NCBI GenBank assembly: GCA_965370555.1
Contig: CBDUVB010000002.1
Span: forward strand, 96,206-160,205
Source: JAJOKK01 sp965370555
GTDB taxonomy: Bacteria; Bipolaricaulota; Bipolaricaulia; UBA7950; UBA9294
Direction of reading: 5' to 3'
Length of the DNA stretch: 64,000 nucleotides
The stretch's first letter is position 1. Every line of letters starts with the position of its first letter. A program made the position numbers and the translations under genes. The notes below the pieces were generated by a model. That model saw only the letters and a list, made by a program, of their open reading frames with translations. It was not told the DNA's origin and searched no databases. Shown here in pieces: positions 26,513 to 35,046 of the stretch.

Positions 26513-27358
26513 CTACCGTTTAATGTGTGAAAGCCTAGGATCAAGCGCATCGCGAAGACCGTCTCCCATCAGGTTGAATCCTAATACAACGAGCATTATC
26601 GCCAGTCCGGGGAAGAGAGTCAGCCAGGGGGCGGCGAGCAGATAGGCCCGGCCGTTACTCAACATGGCTCCCCAACTAGGAGTGGGAGGTTGGGCCCCGA
26701 GACCGAGAAAGCTCAATGAGGCCTCTATCAGAATGACTTGACCCATTCCCAATGACAGCTGCACAAGCAGTGGGGCAAGGCTGTTGGGCAACAGGTGTCG
26801 CCAAATTATACGGAGGTTGCTCGCTCCCACCGCCCGCGCCGCTTGCACATATTCCTCTTCTCGCAACGCTAGGAACTGGCCCCGGGTTATCCGCGCGTAT
26901 CCCGCCCAATAGACCACGCCGACCGCGATCATTACACTGTGAAGGCCGGTCCCCAATATGAACATAATGGCAAGAGCGGCAAGGATGGTAGGGAAGGCCC
27001 ATGTCAAATCGACCAATCCCTGCACGATGGAATCGAACCACCCGCCGTAGTAACCCGCGAGTGCACCTAACGGTACCCCAATACCTAGGGCAACGGCCGA
27101 GGCAATGAGCGCAATGTTTAGGGAAACCCGGGCACCAAAGATGATCCGGCTCAGGATAGAACGACCAAATTCATCGGTTCCTAATGTATATTCCCGGCAC
27201 GGAGGGGTGAGGGCATCTTTCAGCGACAGGGCATTGGGGGGCTGGGGAGCAAGAAGAGGGGCAAGAAGCGCTATGAGCAAGAAAAGAACAATTATAACAC
27301 CACCGATAATAGCATTTGTACTTTTAAAAAAGTTAAAGAATAGCTTATGCTTCTTCAT
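26513..27358 (-). CDS. Peptide-type ABC permease, DppC-like (importer 1)
   Basis: A 281-residue inner-membrane permease. It starts with a cytoplasmic N-terminus, one membrane span at about 16-36 (IIGGVIIVLFLLIALLAPLL), the DppC motif TLGTDEFGRSILSRI, and a five-span core with the ATPase-coupling loop (AARAVGASNLRIIWRHLLPN near 180). It pairs with the dppB-like gene 13 bases upstream. No intact ATPase gene follows; the fused DppDF at 54-56 kb may supply energy to this importer too. Confidence 0.92.
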   Translation of the reverse strand: MKKHKLFFNFFKSTNAIIGGVIIVLFLLIALLAPLLAPQPPNALSLKDALTPPCREYTLGTDEFGRSILSRIIFGARVSLNIALIASAVALGIGVPLGALAGYYGGWFDSIVQGLVDLTWAFPTILAALAIMFILGTGLHSVMIAVGVVYWAGYARITRGQFLALREEEYVQAARAVGASNLRIIWRHLLPNSLAPLLVQLSLGMGQVILIEASLSFLGLGAQPPTPSWGAMLSNGRAYLLAAPWLTLFPGLAIMLVVLGFNLMGDGLRDALDPRLSHIKR

Positions 27359-27371
27359 TTACAGTTTTCCA

Positions 27372-28295
27372 TCAATAATGCACCTTAGGATTTACGACGG
27401 CGTAGAGGATATCCGCGAGGAGGTTCCCCAAGATAACCGTTACTGCCAGTATGAGAGTGACCCCCTGCACGATGGGAAAATCGCGCATGTAGATCGCGTT
27501 CACGAGCAACCGGCCAACGCCGGGCCGGAGAAAGACGATCTCGATTACAACGGCTCCGCCGATCAACCAGCCTATCCGCAGGCCCAACAACGTGACAATG
27601 GGGATCAATGCATTTCTAAGAGCGTGTTTCGCGATCACAGTTCCGTAACGAAGTCCCTTTGCTTTAGCGGTTAGAATGTAATCTTGGTTTATGACCTCAA
27701 GCAGGCTCGATCGCGTCATCCGGGCAACTTGTGCCGCCCCACCAAAACCGAGCGTCACCGCAGGCAGGACAAGGTACTTGATGCCGCCATATCCGGCGAT
27801 GGGAAACCAATGAAGCTGTATAGAAAAGAGTGAAATAAGAAGAAAGCCGAGCCAAAAGCTGGGTATGGATACCCCGGCAATGGCAAGCCCCATGCTGAGG
27901 TAGTCGATCACCGTATTCCGTTTAACAGCAGCGAGCATGCCCAGGGGAATGGCACAAAAATAAGATAAAATCAAAGCACTTCCAGTTAGCTCAAGCGTAT
28001 TTAGTAATTTGGCTCCCAATAGTTTAGTAACGTCCTCTCGATAAATGACCGATTTTCCCAAATCAAGGTGAAACAGTCGGCCGAGGAAAGAAAAATACTG
28101 AATATACAGAGGTTTGTCCAAACCTAGCTCAGCTCGCATGCGGTCGTATGCCTGCTGCGACGCCATCTCTCCAAGGGCGAGGTGCACAGGGTCCCCTGGC
28201 ACGAGGTGGAGGATCGAGAAAACGATGATCGTCACTGCCAGAAGAACCGGGAGCATCATGAGAATCCGTTTAAGAATATATTGATAGATACTCAA
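27372..28295 (-). CDS. Peptide-type ABC permease, DppB-like (importer 1)
   Basis: A 307-residue permease of normal DppB length. It has an N-terminal span (LMMLPVLLAVTIIVFSILHL), the periplasmic signature LGLDKPLYIQYFSFLGRLFHLDLGKS shortened here to its ends, and the coupling loop TAKAKGLRYGTVIAKHALRN near 205. TTG at 28295 is used, with GGAGG about 12 bases upstream. Unlike the second DppB at 57-58 kb it lacks a large periplasmic insertion. A strong stem-loop lies in the 131-base gap to dppA. Confidence 0.92.
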   Translation of the reverse strand: MSIYQYILKRILMMLPVLLAVTIIVFSILHLVPGDPVHLALGEMASQQAYDRMRAELGLDKPLYIQYFSFLGRLFHLDLGKSVIYREDVTKLLGAKLLNTLELTGSALILSYFCAIPLGMLAAVKRNTVIDYLSMGLAIAGVSIPSFWLGFLLISLFSIQLHWFPIAGYGGIKYLVLPAVTLGFGGAAQVARMTRSSLLEVINQDYILTAKAKGLRYGTVIAKHALRNALIPIVTLLGLRIGWLIGGAVVIEIVFLRPGVGRLLVNAIYMRDFPIVQGVTLILAVTVILGNLLADILYAVVNPKVHY

Positions 28296-28374
28296 GCCTG
28301 ACCTTCGCCTCCTTTCCTCCCCACACGGGACGATCTGTCTGAGACTGCTCTAAACTGATCGGTGATACAAACAT

Positions 28375-28417
28375 AGAGAGGGGATAGGTGCCCCATGGCG
28401 TATGTTATCCCCTCTCT
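28375..28417. terminator. Stem-loop between dppA and dppB (importer 1)
   Basis: Perfect 12-base arms (AGAGAGGGGATA at 28375-28386 and its complement at 28406-28417) around a 19-base loop. There is no T-run on the minus strand, so it is more likely a partial terminator or 3' stabiliser that raises dppA mRNA above dppBC. Confidence 0.7.
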
Positions 28418-28426
28418 TATTACGCG

Positions 28427-30013
28427 TTACTTCCTATAGAGGTCGAGTATATAAACGTGGTCCAGCGTCGCGTTGTAGCCGCCGAGATCAGCCCTATAGG
28501 CCCTGACCTGAGCTGGATAGAAGATGGGAACCCATGCGGATTGGTCGAGCAGGTACTCGTGCACCAACCGATACACAAAGGTCCTGTCTTCGAGCGTGGG
28601 CATCGCCTCCGCCTTCACAAACAAGAAATCGAGGAGCGAATTATCCGTCCTCGTCTTATTCGTTCCTCTAGCGATTCGCTTGCTGTTGTAAAACCACTCT
28701 AGGATGTCCATATCGTCCCAACCGTAAAGCCGGATAAACGCTTGCTGCTCTCCGGTCTTAAACATGTCGCCATAGGAGCCAGAATCGAATTGCTGAATCG
28801 TCGCTTTGATTCCGACCGCTGCCATTTCACTCTGCAGGACGGTAGCGATCTGCACCCGGTCCGTTATTGATTCCGTCCATAGGATGATCGCGAATTGCTG
28901 TCCGTCCTTTTCTAGAACGCCATCCGCGTTCTTTGTCCACCCCGCGTCAGCCAACAGGGTGCCGGCCTTCTGTAGATCATAGTTATAGGGGCTTTCCACC
29001 TGCGGTTGCACGTTGGGGGTGAGGAAGTTATAAGCTGGCAGTCCGGCACCGTGGAACACATTCTCGGTGATGGACTCTCTGTCCACGATATAACCCATCG
29101 CCTGCCGTACCCGCACATCATCAAACGGTGGTTTTGTTACGTTCAGTCCCATGTAGATGAGCCGTTTTCCAGAAGTAATGCTAACGGCTACATTCGGGTC
29201 TGCCTTAAAGGCGGATATGGCGGTGGCATCCACCTCGTTGACGACATCCACCTCACCCGCTTGGAGGAGCATCGTCTTCGTGACAGCCTCGGGGATGAAT
29301 TTGTAGATCACCGTCTGAAAATAAGCGGGCCCCTGGTTCGACATCCAAGACGGTCCCCAGGTGTAGTCCGGGTTCCTCTCGAGGGTGATATGGTCCCCTT
29401 TTACCCACTCCTTGAAGATGTACGGCCCCGACCCCACGACCGTGGTTACCCCGTAATCCTCTCCATATTTCTCGACTGCGGTGGGACTGTTGATCCCTGA
29501 GAAACTATTGCTCACATTATAGAGCAGGTTTGGAAAAGGATTCTTGAGAAAGAGCTTCAACGTCACGGAATCGACCGCGACCGCGTCCTCCACCGCCGAG
29601 TAGAGGTACGACGATGCTCCACCGTCGCGCATGGTTTCAATGTTCCAGGCAACCGCTTCGGCATCGCAGGGGGTACCGTCGTGGAACATGACCCCGGGCT
29701 TCAGGGTAAAGGTCCAAACTAAACCGTCCGCGCTAACTTCCCACGACTGTGCGATGTCGTCACGGTAGCTCAACTCGGCATCACGAGAGACTAGTTTGTT
29801 AAGTATGTCTTCGAGTGGCTCTGTGGTCCACGTAGTGGTGAACGTGCTCAGAGTTGGTGGGCTTGTAGTTTCGGCAACGACTAGCGTCGTGCTATTTGCC
29901 TCTTTGGTGACGCGATCGGCATCCTGAGCGACCGCGAGAAATGCCGTAAATACTAACAGGATTCCTACTAGTAGCAACCCCCACTCTATTCCCTTGCTTC
30001 TTTTACGCAGCAT
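28427..30013 (-). CDS. Peptide-type solute-binding protein, DppA-like (importer 1)
   Basis: A 528-residue family 5 extracellular solute-binding protein. A signal peptide covers about 1-30 (WGLLLVGILLVFTAFLAVAQ) with no lipobox Cys, so the mature protein may be free or held otherwise. Family landmarks include AQSWEVSADGLVWTFTLKPGVMFHDG near 85-110 and RQAMGYIVDRESI near 300. ATG at 30013 follows AAGGAGG. A tiny two-codon frame with a perfect SD lies 70 bases upstream. It likely captures peptides or acyl-D-amino acids for the deacylase encoded downstream. Confidence 0.92.
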   Translation of the reverse strand: MLRKRSKGIEWGLLLVGILLVFTAFLAVAQDADRVTKEANSTTLVVAETTSPPTLSTFTTTWTTEPLEDILNKLVSRDAELSYRDDIAQSWEVSADGLVWTFTLKPGVMFHDGTPCDAEAVAWNIETMRDGGASSYLYSAVEDAVAVDSVTLKLFLKNPFPNLLYNVSNSFSGINSPTAVEKYGEDYGVTTVVGSGPYIFKEWVKGDHITLERNPDYTWGPSWMSNQGPAYFQTVIYKFIPEAVTKTMLLQAGEVDVVNEVDATAISAFKADPNVAVSITSGKRLIYMGLNVTKPPFDDVRVRQAMGYIVDRESITENVFHGAGLPAYNFLTPNVQPQVESPYNYDLQKAGTLLADAGWTKNADGVLEKDGQQFAIILWTESITDRVQIATVLQSEMAAVGIKATIQQFDSGSYGDMFKTGEQQAFIRLYGWDDMDILEWFYNSKRIARGTNKTRTDNSLLDFLFVKAEAMPTLEDRTFVYRLVHEYLLDQSAWVPIFYPAQVRAYRADLGGYNATLDHVYILDLYRK

Positions 30014-30080
30014 TTTCTTGCCTCCTTGATAAGACTTCGATCTGACGCAGATGCTTAAACTACACTATTAACGTTTAACT

Positions 30081-30100
30081 TTATATCATGCATCACCTCC
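30081..30100 (-). promoter_or_regulatory. Perfect SD with start-stop mini-ORF upstream of dppA
   Basis: GGAGGTGAT at 30092-30100 is a full match to the 16S rRNA 3' end. It is followed by ATG ATA TAA at 30081-30089. A ribosome should load and stop after two codons, 68 bases before dppA. A comparable element precedes the second dppA. Confidence 0.5.
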
Positions 30101-30122
30101 ATTAAAATGTATAAACATCTAT

Positions 30123-30875
30123 TCATTGGTCCTTTTCTGCGTTGCAAATTTGCTGTTCCAGCTCACAAAAAGATCGGTGAACGTATTCCTGTGTTATTTG
30201 TCGCGCGAGGTGCCCATCCTTTCTCTCTAAACTTTCCAGAAGCCGCGTGTGATCCTCCAGATCGAGCACAGATCCCCTAATCCGTTTCTGGTAAGTCTCC
30301 TCCACGTTCCAGAAGCGACCGTATACCATGTAAGGATCTATCAATACCCATAGTTGCTCTAAGACGCGAATCAGGTGACTCCGTCCGCTGGCACGGATGG
30401 CCGCCCAGTGGAATTCCCGGTTAGCCGCGCGGGCCATGTCAGTGTACTGTGAATCTGCGCTGACCACTGTGTCCGGTAATAACTCCCGCATCCGCGACAA
30501 TTCCTGTTGCGAGATTTGAGGGGCGGCTAATTCATTGGCCAAACCCTCCAACAAGGCTCGCATATCGTATATATCTCGCAGATCCTCGACCGATATGGTG
30601 ATTACCTTAACGCCTTTGTGAGGGACATGCACCGCCAACCCCTCGGAGACCAACCGGTTCAGCGCCTCGCGCACCGTTGCCTGGCTCACCCCCAGTTTCT
30701 GGGCAAGGATATCCTGACGGAGCCACTCACCTAGTTTCACTTGTCCTGACGAAATACCGTCACGAATAGAGTTGTAGGCCATTTTCGATAAAAGAGGCAC
30801 ACGCACACATTGAAGATCAGAACAATCTGCGACATCCGCACGTTCTGAATCCATTAATCCGTTATTATCTATCAT
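30123..30875 (-). CDS. GntR/FadR-family regulator of importer 1
   Basis: A 250-residue repressor-type protein: winged helix at about 27-90 (LAQKLGVSQATVREALNRLVSEG) and an FCD domain (REFHWAAIRASGRSHLIRVLEQLW near 150-172). The frame stays open up to 31460, but that extension is not family sequence and would cross the promoter at 30889-30917. I therefore chose ATG at 30875; ATG at 30854 is also possible. Neither has a good SD. It precedes dppA by 110 bases and is divergent from alr, so it may control both. Confidence 0.85.
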   Translation of the reverse strand: MIDNNGLMDSERADVADCSDLQCVRVPLLSKMAYNSIRDGISSGQVKLGEWLRQDILAQKLGVSQATVREALNRLVSEGLAVHVPHKGVKVITISVEDLRDIYDMRALLEGLANELAAPQISQQELSRMRELLPDTVVSADSQYTDMARAANREFHWAAIRASGRSHLIRVLEQLWVLIDPYMVYGRFWNVEETYQKRIRGSVLDLEDHTRLLESLERKDGHLARQITQEYVHRSFCELEQQICNAEKDQ

Positions 30876-30888
30876 CGGTAATCGATTA

Positions 30889-30917
30889 TTTATAACACGA
30901 ACAAGTACGACTGTCAA
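30889..30917 (-). promoter_or_regulatory. Promoter of gntR-dpp operon 1
   Basis: Minus strand: TTGACA (30912-30917), 17 bases, TATAAA (30889-30894). The predicted start site leaves a very short leader before ATG 30875. Confidence 0.75.
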
Positions 30918-31049
30918 CCCGAATCCGTTAAATGGCGGATGCTGATCATTACGTTTTCGCAGGCAGAATGCTAAACTCCGCGGTGTGGGCGTCCAATGTA
31001 GACGTTCCCCCAGGAGGTGAGGCTCGCGGGGTATCCGTTCTCGGAGAGG

Positions 31050-31078
31050 TTGAGCAAGGGGAAACAGGGCAATATACT
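31050..31078 (+). promoter_or_regulatory. Promoter of alr
   Basis: TTGAGC (31050-31055), 17 bases, TATACT (31073-31078), 47 bases before the alr start. Confidence 0.6.
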
Positions 31079-31124
31079 CTGTGCAAAGCTCTACGGAGTT
31101 TAATACTTGCTTGAAAGGAGTAAG

Positions 31125-32243
31125 ATGACGAGCTCTCTTGCGAGGATTGATCTTGCCACTCTCGCGAAGAATATCGAGCAAATCCGGGCTCACCTTCCTC
31201 AAGGCTTGAAGGTGTTGTTCGCGGTCAAATCCGATGGCTACGGCCACGGGATCGAAGCGGTCTCTCATACTGCTGAGGAGGCAGGGATCGAGTACTTGGG
31301 CGTCGCCACGGTGGAAGAGGGCGCGAGCATCCGCCATGCTGGCGTGAAGCTTCCCATCTTGATGCTCGGTCCGATTCTCCCGTCGGAAGCACGTGTCGCT
31401 CTGGATCTCGATTTGACTTTTCAGGTATCGGATCTTGAGTTCGCCCAGTTCCTCGCCCATTTGGCCAAAAAAATGGGAAAGAAAGTGCGCGTCCAGGTGA
31501 ACGTGGACACCGGGATGGGACGGTTTGGGGTGCTCTCAGAGAATGCCGTTCTTCTTCTCACTCAGCTTAGACGGCTTCCTGCGCTCGATATTGAGGGAGT
31601 TTTCAGTCATCTTGCGGCCGCAGACTCTGAGCTTCCAGAGGACCAATCCTATACCCTGAAACAAATCGAACATTTCGAGTCCTTGCTTGCCGAGCTGGAT
31701 CATGCCAACCTTCTCCCTCTCCTGCGGCATATCGGAAACTCGGCCGGGGTAATTCAGTATAAGGACCGAGTGACTTCGCCGCGCATGAACATGGTCAGGA
31801 TCGGAACCCTCTTCTACGGATATATCGAGGTGGGGCGCCCCTGGGCCGAGAGGGTGGAGCCAGTGGCCACGCTCACTACCCAAGTAGTCGGGCTGAAGGA
31901 ACTTTCCCCAGGGGATTGCGTTGGGTACAGCCGAACTTATAAGGCCTCCTGCCAGCAACGGGTCGCCATCCTCTCAATTGGCTATGGCTCGGGACTAACC
32001 CCACCACTCTCCAATCGGGGACAGGTGTGGTTAAAAGGAAAGTATGCCCCGGTAATTGGAAAGATTTGTCTGGATCATACTATTGTCGACGTCACAGATA
32101 TAGACGGAGTTTCAGTCGGCGATGAGGTTGAAGTATTCGGTCTTCACCTGCCTGCCGACCACCTGGCAGAGATGGCCGGGCTCCCGGTTTGCGAAGTCCT
32201 GGTGCCAGCGTTGCGGGGTGCAGGCGATCGAGTGTATCAATAA
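31125..32243 (+). CDS. alr: Alanine racemase
   Basis: A PLP enzyme that interconverts L- and D-alanine. The 372-residue protein has PLP Lys35 in AVKSDGYGHG, VNVDTGMGRFG near 125, HIGNSAGVIQY near 200, and the C-terminal domain with CVGYSRTYKA that supplies the second catalytic Tyr. The usual AVVKADAYGHG and GRVSMDQ motifs are varied (GKICLDHT), so another amino acid might be used. ATG at 31125 follows GAAAGGAG; an upstream TTG frame has no SD. The neighbourhood (D-aminoacylase, regulator) suggests a catabolic role for D-amino acids beside cell-wall synthesis. Confidence 0.9.
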   Translation: MTSSLARIDLATLAKNIEQIRAHLPQGLKVLFAVKSDGYGHGIEAVSHTAEEAGIEYLGVATVEEGASIRHAGVKLPILMLGPILPSEARVALDLDLTFQVSDLEFAQFLAHLAKKMGKKVRVQVNVDTGMGRFGVLSENAVLLLTQLRRLPALDIEGVFSHLAAADSELPEDQSYTLKQIEHFESLLAELDHANLLPLLRHIGNSAGVIQYKDRVTSPRMNMVRIGTLFYGYIEVGRPWAERVEPVATLTTQVVGLKELSPGDCVGYSRTYKASCQQRVAILSIGYGSGLTPPLSNRGQVWLKGKYAPVIGKICLDHTIVDVTDIDGVSVGDEVEVFGLHLPADHLAEMAGLPVCEVLVPALRGAGDRVYQ

Positions 32244-32429
32244 TGCAACTGGAACGTTTTTACCTTAGGATCTACAGAGATGGATGGCAGCCAGTTTCCT
32301 TTTGATCCACGCAACGATCTTCGACGAACGTCACGCTTGTAGTGATAACCAAAGAGCGGTGCCCCGCGGTGCCCTTAAGCGGCATGTTAAACGACACAAG
32401 GAATACGTGATTCGGTTCAGGAGGAGCGC

Positions 32430-33014
32430 TTGGTAAACGAACGTATGCAGATGCCAACAGATGCCGCCATGCTTCAACTTGTCTTCCTGCTAAGCGGAGA
32501 GCCCACAGGGCGTCGTAGTTTGGCTCGGCGAACCGGGCTCTCTGAGATGACCGTGCGCCTTGAACTTGAACGCCTGCGAGACGCGGGCCTCCTCACTCTA
32601 GGCAAGTTAGGGGCGACCCTCACCGACTCGGGAAAGGAGCGGTTTGCTCCGTTGTTGAGCCATGTCAAACGAGTCCGCGAGATTGCCTTGTACTCCCTTG
32701 CGCAAGATGCTGTCACCCTGGCTGCCCTGTTATCGTCCCCAACGACGAGGCCGCCGTGGTGGTATCGCGATCATGCGGTAAGGAAGGGAGCAAGCGCCAT
32801 GATCCTGATCCGCTGCTGCGTTGAGGATTTATGTTTCTCTCACAGCAAAGAGCAAATCGGCACACACAATCCCCACGATGAACAGGTGATCAAAGAAGCA
32901 TTCCCCTTCAGACGCGAAGGAGATCTGCTCATCATTGTGACCGCCCCAGATCGTAAGCGTGCAGGCCTCGGTCTGTGGCAGGTAATCGACGAAATGCTTT
33001 GCGAGACGTCATGA
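32430..33014 (+). CDS. Winged-helix regulator, DUF4443-like
   Basis: A 194-residue protein. The first 65 residues form a winged helix (RSLARRTGLSEMTVRLELERLRDAG, with wing LLTLGKLGATLTDSG). The rest resembles the small-molecule domain seen with DUF4443, with little else that I recognise. The start is TTG at 32430, five bases after AGGAGG. It lies 97 bases upstream of the B12-type importer genes and may sense their substrate. The function call is weak beyond transcription factor. Confidence 0.65.
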   Translation: MVNERMQMPTDAAMLQLVFLLSGEPTGRRSLARRTGLSEMTVRLELERLRDAGLLTLGKLGATLTDSGKERFAPLLSHVKRVREIALYSLAQDAVTLAALLSSPTTRPPWWYRDHAVRKGASAMILIRCCVEDLCFSHSKEQIGTHNPHDEQVIKEAFPFRREGDLLIIVTAPDRKRAGLGLWQVIDEMLCETS

Positions 33015-33026
33015 TCCTTCCTCCGG

Positions 33027-33055
33027 TTGATTCCCGGGTCCGAGTATGTTAGACT
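33027..33055 (+). promoter_or_regulatory. Promoter of btuFCD-like genes
   Basis: TTGATT (33027-33032), 17 bases, TAGACT (33050-33055), 56 bases before the binding-protein start. No cobalamin riboswitch core lies between. Confidence 0.55.
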
Positions 33056-33110
33056 ACGGTCTTACCAATGCGGGATATTACATCCCACAAAACAAACGGG
33101 AGGAACTAAG

Positions 33111-33995
33111 ATGACAAAAAGGGCATGGAAAGGAGTATGGGCGCTGCTAGCGGTACTAGGACTGCTTGGGTTGGTAGCCGCGGCGCAGCAGTATCCGATT
33201 ACAGTGACTGACGACAGAGGGCTTGAGATCAGGATCGAACAGCAACCAATTCGGATACTTGTGGCCGGGATCCCTTTGTACACGGAGATTGTGATCGATC
33301 TCGGAGCTTTCGACCGCCTGATCGCGGTGGCGGGATCACCGGATAACCCACCGGAGGTGGCTAAGCTCCCGACGGTCGGCCCGAGTTTCTCGCCGAATGT
33401 GGAGGTTATCCTCTCTTTGGAGCCCGATCTTGTGCTCGGCCCCGGGGACTGGGGGGGAGAGAGAGGCAAACTTGAGTCAGCAGGGATCACCGTCCTCACG
33501 ACCCCGTACCTCACAAGCATCCCCGATATCTTCTCCACAATCCGAACGGTGGGGATGGCACTGGGACTGAAGGAGGGTGCAGAAGTGCTGATCGGTCAGA
33601 TCGCGGAGGAGATCATCGCAATCGAGGCCTCAACCCTTGCCGAAGAACCGGTAAGAGCGGCCTTCCTCTATGCTTCGGTACCGGACACGCCCCCCTATGC
33701 TGCTGGCAGCGGCGCGATCGAGAGCGAACTGATCCTCCGCGCCGGCGGCGAGAACATATTCTTCGATGTCCAAGGGTCCCCTCAGGTGAGCCTCGAGGAG
33801 ATCGTCGCGCGCGACCCCGAGGTGATCTTCACCGATCCCTCTCAGATCGAGAACATCACGTCTAACACGCTGCTCAAGACCGTGTCAGCGGTAAAGAACG
33901 GCCGGGTTTACGGGATCAACGCCGCGTGGCTCACCTCCACCAAGGTCGCAGAGGCCCTCAAGCAGATGGGCGAGTTCCTCCATCCGGAAGAATAG
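33111..33995 (+). CDS. B12/siderophore-type ABC binding protein, BtuF-like
   Basis: A 294-residue periplasmic binding protein of the BtuF/FecB clade III family. A signal peptide covers about 1-24 (ALLAVLGLLGLVAAA) without a lipobox. The mature part starts PITVTDDRGLEIRIEQQP and contains LEPDLVLGPGDWG near 105 and EIVARDPEVIFT near 240, both typical. ATG at 33111 follows GGGAGG. The three importer genes lie in tandem. Given at least nine B12-dependent proteins in this window, cobalamin is the most likely cargo, but an iron chelate is not excluded. Confidence 0.85.
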   Translation: MTKRAWKGVWALLAVLGLLGLVAAAQQYPITVTDDRGLEIRIEQQPIRILVAGIPLYTEIVIDLGAFDRLIAVAGSPDNPPEVAKLPTVGPSFSPNVEVILSLEPDLVLGPGDWGGERGKLESAGITVLTTPYLTSIPDIFSTIRTVGMALGLKEGAEVLIGQIAEEIIAIEASTLAEEPVRAAFLYASVPDTPPYAAGSGAIESELILRAGGENIFFDVQGSPQVSLEEIVARDPEVIFTDPSQIENITSNTLLKTVSAVKNGRVYGINAAWLTSTKVAEALKQMGEFLHPEE

Positions 33996-34020
33996 CGATC
34001 GGTAACGAGAAGAGGGATGC

Positions 34021-35046
34021 TTGAACCGGAAGAGAAATTATTCCAGAAAGTTGGTTTTCGTGGTACTGATCGTCTTGACAGTGCCCACTCTCCTTGCTGG
34101 AGTAGCCATTGGTCCGGTTCACATCCCCATCTCGGAGACACTTTCTTACCTGGTGGGACGGGGAGTTCCCGCTGATGGTTCTCTGTCCGTCTCTCGCCTG
34201 ATCATCTCCCAGATCAGGCTCCCGCGGGTGTTGTTGGGCCTGCTGGTCGGTTGTGCTCTCGCCATTTCGGGTGGAACCATGCAAGGGCTGTTTCGCAACC
34301 CGCTGGCGAGTCCGTACGTCCTTGGGATCGCCAGTGGCGCCTCTACCGGAGCCTCTTTAGTGATCCTATTAAATCTACGTGGGGCTCTCTTCCTCCCGTT
34401 GGGGGCCTTCATCGGAGGTCTTCTAGCGGCGGGGATCGTCTACCGCTTGGCACAGGAACGAGGTAAGAAGACCTCGGTCTACACGTTAATCCTTGCTGGG
34501 GTGGCCGTAGGAGCGCTCTTTTCGGCCGTGACGAGCTTTACCATCTTCCTATGCTCAGGAAGCGAAAAGATCACCGATGTCATCTTCTGGACCATGGGAG
34601 GGTTAGGACGAGCCAATTGGGCCTACTTGCATGTATTAACGCCGGTCGTTGCGCTCGGAAGCGTAATATTGATCGCCTTCTCGCGCGATCTAAACGCGCT
34701 CTCCATGGGGGAGGAGGGGGCGTTCCACCTGGGGATCAACCCGGAGACGAGCAAGCGTATCATGCTGGGAGTCGCCACTCTCCTTACCTCATCTGCGGTG
34801 GCCTTCGCTGGCACGATCGGATTCGTCGGGCTGATTATCCCTCATATCATGCGGTTGATCATCGGGCCGGATCACCGGTTCCTCCTGCCAACAACGGCGA
34901 TCGCCGGGGCGATCTTCCTCGTCTGGGCCGATATGGCAGCGCGCACAGTCGCCAGCCCCGCTGAGATGCCGGTGGGGATCATCACCGCATTCCTTGGGGC
35001 TCCTTTCTTCCTGTATCTCTTGAAAAGTAAGGGGGCGCGTATGTGA
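34021..35046 (+). CDS. B12/siderophore-type ABC permease, BtuC-like
   Basis: A 341-residue FecCD/BtuC permease with about ten membrane spans. Landmarks are RLPRVLLGLLVGCALAISGG near 63-82, then MQGLFRNPLASPYVLGIASGA, and the coupling region GFVGLIIPHIMRLIIGPDHR near 275-295. TTG at 34021 follows AGAGGG. Its stop overlaps the ATPase start by one base, which shows coupling. It forms a homodimeric channel with the ATPase encoded next. Confidence 0.92.
   Translation: MNRKRNYSRKLVFVVLIVLTVPTLLAGVAIGPVHIPISETLSYLVGRGVPADGSLSVSRLIISQIRLPRVLLGLLVGCALAISGGTMQGLFRNPLASPYVLGIASGASTGASLVILLNLRGALFLPLGAFIGGLLAAGIVYRLAQERGKKTSVYTLILAGVAVGALFSAVTSFTIFLCSGSEKITDVIFWTMGGLGRANWAYLHVLTPVVALGSVILIAFSRDLNALSMGEEGAFHLGINPETSKRIMLGVATLLTSSAVAFAGTIGFVGLIIPHIMRLIIGPDHRFLLPTTAIAGAIFLVWADMAARTVASPAEMPVGIITAFLGAPFFLYLLKSKGARM

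Noticed and set aside
30876..31460. N-terminal extension of the GntR regulator to 31460
   Set aside because: The frame is open, but the sequence is not family-like and crosses a consensus promoter; the true start is near 30875.
33015..33110. Cobalamin riboswitch before the BtuF-like gene
   Set aside because: The gap is under 100 bases and has no B12 box; an ordinary promoter fills it.
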